A stretch of DNA of 64,000 nt, taken from Symsagittifera roscoffensis (Eukaryota > Xenacoelomorpha > Acoela > Convolutidae). The position numbers were made by a program, and so were the translations under genes. Shown here in pieces: positions 25,401-37,400 of the stretch. The DNA lies in contig NC_087062.1 of the NCBI RefSeq assembly GCF_963678635.1, forward strand, positions 31,334,833 through 31,398,832, written 5' to 3'. Below the pieces are notes generated by a model that had not been told where the DNA came from, did not search any database, and was given only the letters and a program-made list of their open reading frames with translations. Numbering within the stretch: position 1 is the stretch's first letter; every line of letters starts with the position of its first letter.

Positions 25401-28400
25401 TTCAAAATTTCACATTCTGAGTGAAAATGTTTTAGAGCACTCATTTTTGTTAAACCCGTTATAGTATGGAAAGCGGCTTTTTGAACTACTTGAAACTTGT
25501 TTAAAGACGTGAAACTGGCGGCATGGGACCGTGCTGGGCATGCGTTATCTTAAGTTGGTTTGACCAAAAACTTGTAGGTAACCAGAAATGTCTCTTTTGA
25601 CTGATCCCAATTTGTCCCAGATAAGGCCTTCAGGATCGCTCTCCTACGCGATGCTTTTGCAGATATTTGCTTACAGTGACCTGCGAAATTAAGATATGGG
25701 TGAAAGAATACCAATTGTTTTGGGTGTTTCTTCAAGGGTACGGGGGTTCTTTCCATTTTTATTTAGGTGCGATGTTGAACGAAAAAAAAAGCTGGCGGGA
25801 GACTCAGACGTAAAAAAACTGAGGTAGATGAGGCTTCATGAAAGATGTTTCACTGCAGAAAGGGGTGGAAATAGTCTGCGTGTGATTGTAGTTTAATTTC
25901 ATGGGGACATAATGGCGCATCATGAACGCGAAAGTCATGGTGATGGCCGGCGTTTGGCAGGTGTTTAGTTAGGGTTGGGTGGATTAGCGATTCTAAAATT
26001 CTAACAGCTGGGCTGAAGACTGAAAACGGGCGGTAGGATTTTGACAATTTTGGGTTTTGGGTGGGACTTTTTTAAATTCTTCCATATTTGGGGGAGGATG
26101 TAAAGAGACAGAGAGATTGAAAATGTTTGTTAAAAGGTAACAGCTAGCGGGCCAAGATGTTTGAAATGAACCGTGCAGAGACCTGGTTCTGAGGTTTTTG
26201 ACGGTCTCATCAGTTTAATACACTTATCCTTTTCGAGTCAGCTAAGCTAGGTTTAAGAGCTTTTCTCTTTGTCACTCTTTGAGCTTTGTTGCTTTTATGT
26301 TTTCTTAGCTGGGTGTTTTGTACATGAAAAGCATTTGCAATGAGTTTTATCTTTAAAATCTGTATGGCATTAGAACTGATAGAATATGTTACTACTACAG
26401 ACTTAGAGACATTGAAATATCTTATCACTTTCCAAATTTCTCTCGTTTTCTTTGGCCGTTTTGGCCATGATGCCTCTGTTTAGATTGTTTAACGGTAGAT
26501 CACACGGATTTATTCTGATGCTGTCTCTTTGTTAGGCTAGTTTCTTTGTATAGTCATTTAGAGCATGGACAAGGAATCGATGACAGCCTGCAGGAATTTG
26601 GTGACGGGATACAGAGAGGACCCTATCACGAAAAAACCGCTCAGTGGCCTTAATATCTAGTTGATTAGGTTTCAGTGCAGGAGTATCTTTGATTTTATTT
26701 TTAAACTAGTTTCAGTGCAGGAGTATCTTTGATTTTATTTTTAAACTTCCACTCCGTTATTTTTTTGAATTTTATAAATGTTTGAGGCACAAAAGTGATA
26801 TTCTCGGTAATAACAAAATTAATCAAAATTGGAAGGTGGTCTGAGCCCAGGATAAATGGTTTCGGCTCTCAGGTTTGACCCGCGTCGGTCCTCTGGTGTA
26901 TCAGTGGACCAAAGTGAGGAGTGCTCGCTTGCATGGCCTAATAAAATGCTATTGTCTTCTGAGAGGAGAGTTCAGATTGATGCTTTATATTCCTTAGGAC
27001 AGCTAGTTTGAGCAGGGATAAAAAAATTGTGATACGGAGATTCTGATTTTTGGCTTGTATGTTAACGCTTTGCGTCTCCAGAATTCCGTCTTCCAGTGTT
27101 TCATGTTCATAGAATAGAAGAGAATTATGAATTGCAGTAAGACAGGCACCTCCCTCTCGCTTTCGGTTTTTTCTGAATAATGTGTAGTTAGGCCCTATAG
27201 AGGGAGTGCTGTTTTTCGAAATCAATTTGATTTCTTGAAACAACGCATTGTAGATGTGGTACTCGCACTGCAAAACTGCTACTCCAGGTGCCTGCCCAGA
27301 TATGTCATTACTGTTCAACTGTAGATTATTTAAGGACTTAGTTGAAAGTGAGAGTGGGTTTACCTTTTTACTGTGGGGGGGGGGGGGGGGGGAGGGGGGT
27401 TGCAGCAGGTAGTTGAAGTGTGTCAGTGTGAAGTCAAGGGGGGTTAGTTGCTGGTGGAAGTGTAGTTCAAGGGGATAGAGATTGGTCGAGGGATAGTTGT
27501 AGGATTAATTTCTGGGAGGGGCAGAGAATAATCTGCTGTGCAGCTGGGACAGTAAAAATCTCTTGTGGTGTTGTTTCATTGCAGTAAGACCACTGCATTT
27601 AAAATGAATCAATCCACAAACTTGGCACCACGCGCTTGCTTGGGAACGGAAGATTTTGAGATTACAAGGAGATAAGTTGTAAGGGCCGGATTTTGGGTTT
27701 ATTCTGGCGCCAACGAAAAGTGTTAGAAATAATAGACGGAGCAACCCGGCCAAATTGGGATGCTCTGTAACCAAAAACCCAGTCCGAGCATGCTTTTGGT
27801 TCTCTCCTGTTGGTGAGGGTGTGAAAAGAGCCATTTGCAGTGTTCGTATAGTCGTTAGGTCCACAGCTGGAAGGTGGCGTTTCTGGACCCGCAGTTCTGC
27901 TGAATTTTTCGAGACATGACGATTTTTGTGATTTGTTTTTTTTTCATATCAAAAGTAAGCTCAGTATATATTCACGCCTAACATTGAGTTGTTTGTGCCA
28001 TTGACATTTTTTGTTCAGATTTTTTTGGTGAACGCTTTTTTGTGGATCAAATTTATAAGTTTTTATCGTGTCATCGTTCAAGGTATTTAATTTCTATTCG
28101 CCAAAATGCGAAGTCTCGTAGTTGTTGTTGTTGTAGCTACATCGATCTCTGCTTCGAGCTTCTGATTGAATTAGAGAGATTGTTTTTTTTCGAGAGATAG
28201 AAAGAGAGTTAGGCAAATTTCGTTCTTGTCTGGTCATGTTGGTTTCGTTTTGTTCAATCTATCACTGTAGCTGCTCCAGGGTTTCTAGCGGCAAAACCGA
28301 CGTAGAAGGTGAACCACCTTTTGCAGTGATAGCGTCTCTGTGCTCGTGTCAGCACCTACCTCTGTAAATCACGTCAATTCTGTGGGCTTTTGCTAGAAAT

Positions 28401-31400
28401 GCATTATAATGAGAAATTATCCCTAAAACTTCTGATTTCATTTCTAGTTTGTCCAGTTCAAAAAAGTGTTCTCAGAAAGCTTTTTTAACGACAAAAATTG
28501 AACGGCTTTCTTTTGGTCAGCTCCAATTCTACTTGAGTCTGTAATTTTTTTTGCTGATAATTACAAAATTTCATGTAATTAGACATTCATTTAAGTCATA
28601 ATGCTGAAATTACGCAAGGAAACGCATTCTGCTGTCCACACTCGCATCAATTAGTGCTCAAGAAGTTGAGGGCACTAGCTGCATAGCAGTTTTGCATTGG
28701 CATTTTGATAGTAGGCTGCCTGTTTTTTTTGTGGCTAGTTTTCAAAGAAAGCTAGGCAGTTTGGTGCAGTTGGCAGAATATTAGTCTCCTACTCCGAAGG
28801 CGGGGACTCGATTCTTTTCAAGGAAAACTTTTTTCAAGGTGTTTTTTTCTGGCATTTTTTTTTAAGTTCTAATTTGCTATTTTTTGCTTGTTTGTGAAAT
28901 TCAGCTTTGCCTGCGTAAAAAAATTAAAATTTCTCAAGGAGGTTTTTTGGATTATCAATAAGAAAATATATTTTGATAACATATTTGAGAACTTTATGAG
29001 CTAATCAGATGTGATGTGCTCTACTAAACAATGTTTGAAGGTTTAAGATTTTTTTAAACTTCGTTATTTGCCAGATGGAACAAGGTACGCAGATGTTGTA
29101 CAAGGTGCAAAGAATGTTACGACTACAGTAATTAGTGCAAAAAAATGTGTTTTTAATTTCAATTTGTCTGCGTTTTTTGATACTTGACCACCTGGGAGCT
29201 GTCTTTGAGGCAAGTATTTTTCACAAATCAACTCATTTCTTGCGTTTCCGTGATTCATTGAGAGTTGAGAGAGTTCAAAGCTGTTTAAGCTTGCGATTAG
29301 CAAGCGTTATCAAGTCGGAATATAGACTTTATTTGGGTTAACAATTTGTTTATTGGAATCCCTTGAATCAATTGGTATCGTGGCTCGCACTTTGAATTCA
29401 AATTTTTAAGCGTCTCCGACACACTTAGTCTGGAGGTAACGAATACGTCTGGGACGCCAAAGGTCCTGGGTTAAAACTACCCTGACCTGTCAGATTATTA
29501 TTGTCTGCTTATGTTTTGTCGGGGTAGTTGCCATATTGTAGAATTTTTAATTTTTTTTAAATAAATTAGAGTTGTTTTTAGTGTTCTGATTTACCTCTGC
29601 TGTTTATAATTTTACTTAACTTATCTTCATTTTTCGTTGAAAATTTTTTTTCTGCGCAAATGATTTCGGCTTATTTTTTATCGACTTAGTGACCTAATTT
29701 TGAGTCATTTCAACGGAAACATGTTTTTTATGCTCACCTCTGTTTTTTTCGGCATGATAGGTATAATATAACGGATTATTCGCCTCATATTGTGTCTTTC
29801 AACGAGCGAAAAAAGTTTTGTGTGTGCGTGTCTGTTTTGAGGCTGAGGGGGACCTAATAACTTATTATTTTCTTAATTTTTTTTTTTTTTTTTCGGCTTT
29901 TTCCCTTTTGAGGCTGAGGGGGACCTAATAACTTATTATTTTCTTAATTTTTTCTATTTTTTTCGGCTTTTTCCCCTTCGTTGGGCTTATGGTTTTCGGC
30001 TGATTTTTCATCGGCTAAGTGGCCTCATTGTTTCATTTGACGAGAAAATAAAGTGTTTCGAGGGTGAGGTGGACTGATAAACTTTTAAGACGTCTGAAGT
30101 CTTGTTGATTTGTTTTCGGCTTGAAGGGTTTCTGACAAGGTATTTTCGGCTTTGTTACCGATGGGTACATTATCTTCCGATGCTTGTTACACATTCTATT
30201 GTCTTGGCATGGTTTGTTTCAAAACTATCCTTATTCATTTCAATAGATCTAGTTTTTTTCTTGTTTTGTATCGCAAGTGTGCGAAGCTCAAGTTCGCCCC
30301 TGTGTCACAACTCTGGCCCCTGTAAAAGCTAGATCATTATGAGCGATGAATGTTGTAGGAGGGTGAGCGAGTGACTCGCGAGTTCCACCAGACAGACGGG
30401 CAACTGAGGGAACTGAAGAGCACCTTGGCCACTCTGGACAAACAGCTCAACGACAAGATATACAGTGAGGCCAGCCATCAGTGGATCCGCAAAGTGGCAG
30501 AGTGGAAGTCTAACAAACTGGCATGTGCTGATCTGGGTCAGTTAATTGAGCTTAAATGCTTATCCTCTCGCCCCTTTATCACTGTCACCCTGTGATGAAA
30601 GTTCATTCTCTATTGGGAAGCTTTGTTCTAATTTTCTTTGTCGCAGAGGCAGAATTAGTTTCAATGAATGAAGTGAATGCACTTATTTTGGTTGTTTTGT
30701 TTCTTTTGTTCAATTTTATCCAGCTCAACTTTAAGTTTTCGCGGTGTGACTTGATATTTATTTAGCTGACTCATTTGAAAGAAAGACGGCAAATTTTGAA
30801 GAAGAAGAAGAAGAAGAATTTATTTCTCCATATAGTTGATAATACAAGCATCAATTTATTTAAATTATTAAATCAACAAAATGGAGGGGATAGACAAAAG
30901 GCGCAGTATGTGCCTACTTGACGTCTACCCGTTGAACAAATTAGGATTGCAACTAAGTAATAAAGATAAATTTATATTCGAATAAAAATAGGATTGTGGG
31001 GAAAAATTCATTAAGGAATATTTATTACATCTAGTACTGTCATTTCGGCCAATTCAGATTCCAGCTGACGAACTAAGAATATGAGAAAACATAAAAAAAA
31101 ATTTTAAGTTTTTTTCATTTTAAAATTTTCTAAAAAATGCGATTTCTCGAAAACTACAAGGATTTGGAGGGTCATATTTTCAGCATAGAATCGCAACCCT
31201 AGAATGGTTGTTTGATAGCATTTAGCCAGCGGGTACCATTTTTTGAAAATAAAAAAATTCAAAGAAATATGTTTTGCACCAACTGAGAATTGAGAAAACA
31301 AGTTGGATGTTTTTGATTTAGTGATCGTAAGCAAAACTGCATCAAATCGTACACATATAGCTCATGAACTGTCACTATTTTATTATCAGAAAATTTCTTT

Positions 31401-34400
31401 TTGAAGCAGATCATGCGAACTATTTTTCGTTGCATATTCAAAATTGGGTTTAAAAAAGAAAAACTCGTGCCGCCGTAGACGAGCAAGCCATATTGTATTA
31501 TTGGCTTGATATTCGACATATAGTATTTCAGTAGGATGGATCTTAGCACATAATGTCTCATTTTTGATATTACACCATAGTGACGACCTAGTTTTGATTG
31601 AACATTCTGTATATGGTGAAAAAAATTTAAGCTTATCATCTACAATGACACCTAGGTATTTGCAAAAAGGGTTTCGGCTCAAAAGTAAAATGAAGTATAT
31701 CAAAAGAAAGATTGGAAGCACTTCTATCCTTAGTAAAATTAATTAAAGTAGTTTTATCTGAGTTTAAGGTTAATTTATTTGAGCAAAGCCAGGAAGAAAT
31801 TTTGGTCAAATCTAACTGGTATTCTTCATAGATAGATGTTTGACATGATATAATTGTATCATCTGCAAATAGAAACACATTTCAATTGCAAACTGCGTGC
31901 TGTATGTCGTTAATATAAACAAGAAACAAGAGAGGGCCTAAAACAGAGCCTTGCGGTATTCCCGTGTTCACTTGCAAACAATCAGAAGAACAGTTGTTTA
32001 CATGTACACATTGATACCTATTGGATAGATAGCTTTCGAACCATTTGTAGCAATTTCCACGTACTCCATAGCATTCTAATTTCCTCAAAAGATTTTTATG
32101 GTCCAGCGTATCAAATGCCATTTTTAAAACAATGAAGAAGCTACATTTAATGTTTTTATCAACACCTAGTCTTAATCTTTCAGTCAATTCAGCTAATGCA
32201 TCAACTGTGGCAAACTTCTCCCTGAACCCAAACTGACGATGATACAGTAATTCGAACTTTTCAAGATAGTTGTACAATCGAGAGTGCATGATTTTTTCAA
32301 TAACTTTGCTGCAGCTACTTGTTGTTGTATTGTGATATTGGACGGTAATTGCTCATAATTATTCTGCTATCAGCTTTATGAAGTGGTAAAACCCGAGCAT
32401 ACTTGAGGCTTTGAGGAAACATACCGGAGCAAAATGAGAGATTAGGTTAAATATGTTAAATAAGGTTTGTTTTTCGATAACAAGATTGCACGTGGCGGAA
32501 TTTTTTCACAACATTTTGCAACGGACTACAAAAATGCTTATTGAACCTTTTTCCCAAATTGAGTTCACTTTATCAAAAGAGTGACAAAAACAAAAGAGTC
32601 TTGAATGAAATTCAAAGATTTCAAAAACTAAGTTTTTTGATCGGTTTCTTTTCTTCATCGACACTTAAACAACCATCTTTGGCTATGTTTTAGCAGGAGT
32701 TCGGTAAAGTTCAAACATAGTAGAGAGTTCAAATTATCGAGGAAGTAGATGATCTCGTGATTAAGAATTGATTTTTTCAACCCGATTCTAGCGAAAGCTG
32801 CAATAAGTGACCGGTTGCCTAGTATCAGCGAAGCAGTGAAAGAAAAAGTGTTTCTCGATTCCGAAGTTCTTCCGCCATTTTAGTGGTCGAACCAGTAGAT
32901 CACGTGTATAATACAAAAACCTCTCTGTTTTTTGCTAAGATAAGTTGATGGAATGGCGTGGATTTTTTTTTTTGAAAACTGTCATGAACATTTCTCATTT
33001 TTCCGGCCACTCAACGAAGAGAAAGGAAGAAACTTTGGCATGTGTGTTTTTTTTTCGCCTGACTGTGACTTAGAAAAACGTGCGGAGCTGAAGTGCGGTT
33101 TCAGATTAAAGCCCTTACATTCGTGATTTGAATTCCAACAAAGCAACAGTTTTCTCAGTGTTGAAAAAAGTTTTTCGTATTTTCAGACAAATATGAAAAA
33201 TTTAAAATGAGAGGTGAGAGATAAAGATATGACCCATAAAATAAATATGATGACATATTTAACGTTTGCTTAGCTATAATTACACTAGGACAGATATATA
33301 GCTTGTTTTTGAAGTGAAGCTTCGCCTCTGTGTTTGTTTTTAGGTTTTGCATCAGAAAAAAAATTGCATATTGATCAAGTTTTCTCAAATTAAGTTTTCT
33401 TCAAGAGAATGATTTAATGATTAAGTTATCGTGTTTATCTTTTTTTTCGAAACAGTTTTGGGGTCGAAACAGTTTTGGGGTACCTTTGTTCAGTTCACTT
33501 GACAGGGCCAGTTTTCTCGTAAATTAAAAGCAGAATTTTTCCCGTGAGCATTTACTCGTGAACAAATTTGCAAGAAGGTGACCTTGTTTTTATGGAACCT
33601 CAATTTTCAAGCCCTTTCTCACTTGGTCCTGATAAAATGCGCGCGCCTTCGGAACATTAAATCTAGGGTTCGAGTCTTGGCCGGACCTTGTTTTTCTTCG
33701 ATGTAGGGAAATTGGAAAAATATTTGGGACTATAATTTGTCTTCTTTTTGTCGTCTTTTTTTTCCAAAGCATCATTTTTTGGTGACTTGTTTCTTGACAT
33801 GATTTCCTCTAATTTTTTTGTTTGCATGTAGACAAGTTTGGAAAGGCGTTGGACAGTGCCCTGATGCGGTTCCACAGTGTGAAGATGGGGGAGATCAACC
33901 AGGTATTGAGTGAATTGTGGAGAGAGGTGTACACCGGAAGAGACATAGACTGCATAGAGATACGGACGGAGGAAGGCGAAAACAGCTCACACACACGCAA
34001 GACATACAACTACAGAGTCGTCATGCTCAAGGTCCGTCATCTAAATAAACAACTATACCATGTGTCGGTATATCCTTTATGGTGAAGGATGGTTTTCTTT
34101 TTGCCGCTTATGGCCGACTTGCTAAATGATAATGAAAGCTCTAGGGTAAATGCTCGCAGTGAAGTTAATTAGGTCGAGATAAATTTTTTTGTTCTTTTTT
34201 TTTCAGGAGAAGGTATAAAATTTGTTCACACCAAATTTGATATTTTGCGGTGTGCTTTTTGATTTTTTTTAAGTTCAATCCAAATTCATTTGCTGAAAGG
34301 AAGGAAAGTTCCACTCTTCAATTACGATATTGCAAATGTCGCAAAAAACGTGAACGACTTCTAGTTTTGAATGTGAATTTAGATTATTTTATTTCCCTGC

Positions 34401-37400
34401 GGGATAGAAAATTCATTTATTGATCCAGTTGACCTATACTGGGTCAATTTTATTAATAGTCGATGAACATAGTTCAGATTCTTGTATAGGTCGCCGAGAT
34501 TTCTTTCGTTCTTATTTTCAGGAAGTCTTAAAATTTGTTCATGCTCTAAATAGATTTTTCGCACTGTGATTTTTGATTTCTTTTTAAGTTCATTTCGTTT
34601 TTTTTTGTTGAAAGGAAGGCAGGCAACCTTCAGTATCGAATAGCAAAAGAGTAAAGGTCGACTTCTTGTTTCGAAAGTGGATTTTAATTTTCAGATTTCA
34701 CAGCGGAGTAAAACTTTAATTGATCGTCCAGTTTTCTCAAATTTGGGTTAATTTTATCAAAAAAGCCAATCATGAATTGTTCTTGAAATTCAAGGAGCCT
34801 TAGGGCTATCTATATGTTACCATTTTTCAGATTTCACAGCGGAGTAAAACTTTAATTGATCGTCCAGTTTTCTCAAATTTGGGTTAATTTTATCAAAAAA
34901 GCCAATCATGAATTGTTCTTGAAATTCAAGGAGCCTTAGGGCTATCTATATGTTACTATTTTTCAGATTTCACAGCGGAGTAAAACTTTAATTGATCGTC
35001 CAGTTTTCTCAAATTTGGGTTAATTTTATCAAAAAAGCCAATCATGAATTGTTCTTGAAATTCAAGGAGCCTTAGGGCTATCTATATGTTACTACTTCGT
35101 TGAATTTCAGCAAGTAATTTTTTTTACTGTTTCCATGCGCTTATTAGCTGTATCTAGGCTCTGCTCTTACATCGAACGCATTCAGTATATCTGTGAGTTC
35201 TTCTATATCGGTCTTACATATACAATCAATTCGTTCGAGTTTATTCGCTTCTGGGAGTGTCTCAATTGGTCATGAACTACGCGTTTCTTTAGTTATGCCA
35301 GGATTCACGGCACGTTGCAACTGTGACTTGCAACAGCTTATCCCTTCCAGTATAATTTCATTTGTGACATGAACTAGTCGGTCAGAGGTCAGATTTTTTG
35401 GGTTTCATGCTAAATTTTGAGGTGCCGCGTGAATTGCATTTTTGAGCAAATGAATTATAATGGAAAACGGCGAATAAAAAATTCAGCTTCTAGTTAATTG
35501 CTATCCGCAAATAATAATTTTGAGAAGCAAAAGGAAGGTAGAATTGTCAATGGCGTCCTTCTATAATTATTAATTTTCTTCAGTTATAATTATTACCCTT
35601 GCTATAAGCAAGGGTATTTCAATCTGGCACTAGACTTTTTTCCATAAATATCTCTGTTTGCGGTCTGACTGAAGTTTTGGTCATCTCTACTTTCGTCAAC
35701 GAACAGAAAGATGGGTAAGAAACCAGTCAATTTTTGAGACTGTCTGCGTTTTAATTGCCCGTTTTATTCGATTTTTTTGTTGGTTTTGTTTTCTTTTTAG
35801 TCTTTATTTGCCGATAAGGTGTCGGCTTATAATCTATCGATTTAAAGGCCTCTTTTGAAAAGTTTGAAGGGCAAATAATTTTTATCTTATTGTTCTGAGT
35901 CACCCTTTTCCCCTCCCCAATTGTTTTGAGTTTTTAAGTTTTTCCAATAAAAACCTTTTTTTTTCGGAGCAACGTGTTACCGCTTGATAAATTTTGTTTG
36001 GATGCTTATTTAACATTCAGTTTTCTTACTTCGGGATATTTTGATGATATTTATTATTTTATTCATGTTGAAGTTTTTATTCAAGACAAATACAAATTTA
36101 AAAAATTTTTGGTAGATCAATTTTTGCAATTTTAATTTCTTCGGCTTTCATCGCTTTTTTCGTCGGACAGTTTGTCTGGCTATGTATATGTTTTGTCGCA
36201 TGTAGCGCGATGCTTTGCTCTCTGGGGTCCCACGCGTCAGGGAAAACCGGGAAATGTCAGGGAATTAAAAAAACTGTCAAGGAAAACCGGGAAAGTCAGG
36301 GAATTCGATTCAAGGCCTGCTAATGACCTTTAGTTGCATATAATCTTGTTGGTACTTATTTTCAGATTGAGATTAATTTCAAGCAGGAAAATGCATTACT
36401 GTCTCCAATGGGAAAATCCTAGCAACTTTCCAGATTTTGCAGAATACATCAAGCGCGTTCCAAATGATCCGTTCTCGGCAAATTGTAGCATCTGTCGCGG
36501 AAAACCATTTCAGTTGAGCAATATTGGCAAACGAGCTTTGAAAAGTCACGCAGAGGGCGAAAAGCACCAAGACGCACTGAGGCTACGACGTACAGTGGGA
36601 CCATTATTCACCCCGGCTGTACCGGAAGGCGAACCTTCGACTGAGATTCCTCATCAGCCTGCCGAAAAGGAGGCAGAGGTTGGAAATATTGTCTTGCAGG
36701 AGGTATCCGAAGCACCACAGACCAGTTTTGTTATTTTGTTTCCTTACTTTGCTTCTCAAGTTTATGGGGCTGTTAAGTTTTCAAAGCTTGCTCTATGCTT
36801 TGATGAGGCATTCAATTCAGTTATTAATAAAGGGCGACTGGACGTGCATTGTATTTACTGTATTGTGTTGCTGTGTCTAGAGCTGAAAGACTGTTTCAGA
36901 TGCTCTTCGAGGACGGACACATCTCTTTGGATGTTGCTGGTAAGTCATAGAAAAAATTCTTGACAAAGAGTTCGTAAAAGCTGCTAAAGATTTCTCGATA
37001 TCAGACAGGTTTGATGGGTTCTTTAAGCAACATGTCAAAAATGGCTCTGACATTCATAAACCTCTAAAATTAATCTTGATATTGTTTCATGGTAATGGGC
37101 GCGTCGAAGAAGGTTTTTCGATAAATGAGAGCATCTTTCTCAATAGCATGAAGGAGCGCACAGTCATAGATCAGAGATTTGTACACGATTGGATCCTTCA
37201 TTCTGGTAAGCGGTTGTCCCGTGGTTTGGTGGACAAACGTATGATGGATGCAATAAAAGGTTGTCGGCAACGCTACGAAAAAGCCTAGGAAACTGACCAA
37301 AAGAATCATACACAGAAAGAAGAAAAAGAAACGCCAAACAATCGACCAACTAGTGAAACAGGACAGAGAAGTGCTGAATTTGGAAATTGACCATAAAAAG

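Larger units (their letters stand above)
25551..27900 (-). mobile_element. Jockey-like LINE relic in RAD50 intron 7
   Basis: A minus-strand non-LTR element with frames broken throughout. From its 5' side (27900) come four parts. First is a short Cys-rich gag-type segment ([14 protein letters not shown], near 27590-27690). Second is an APE-type endonuclease ([19 protein letters not shown], near 27140-27180, and an [15 protein letters not shown] block near 26890). Third is an RT segment with [23 protein letters not shown] (near 25985-26045), a typical jockey-clade motif. Fourth is the RT C-terminal [20 protein letters not shown] (near 25610-25670). The RT core between the last two blocks, with the catalytic aspartates, is missing, so there is an internal deletion near 25760-25850. 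The copy is dead. Confidence 0.8.
30797..32440 (-). mobile_element. CR1/jockey-type LINE relic in RAD50 intron 8
   Basis: A minus-strand LINE, 5'-truncated, with its 3' end marked by a (CTT)n run on its own strand (30798-30817 in GAA on +). RT motifs run from 32440 downwards: [43 protein letters not shown], a [11 protein letters not shown] block in which the usual DLxKAFD aspartate/leucine region is altered (VLKMAFD), [13 protein letters not shown], and the FADDT box. At least three frame changes break the protein, near 32300, 31880 and 31640. The simple-repeat 3' end fits CR1/L2-like elements. The copy is dead. Confidence 0.87.
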
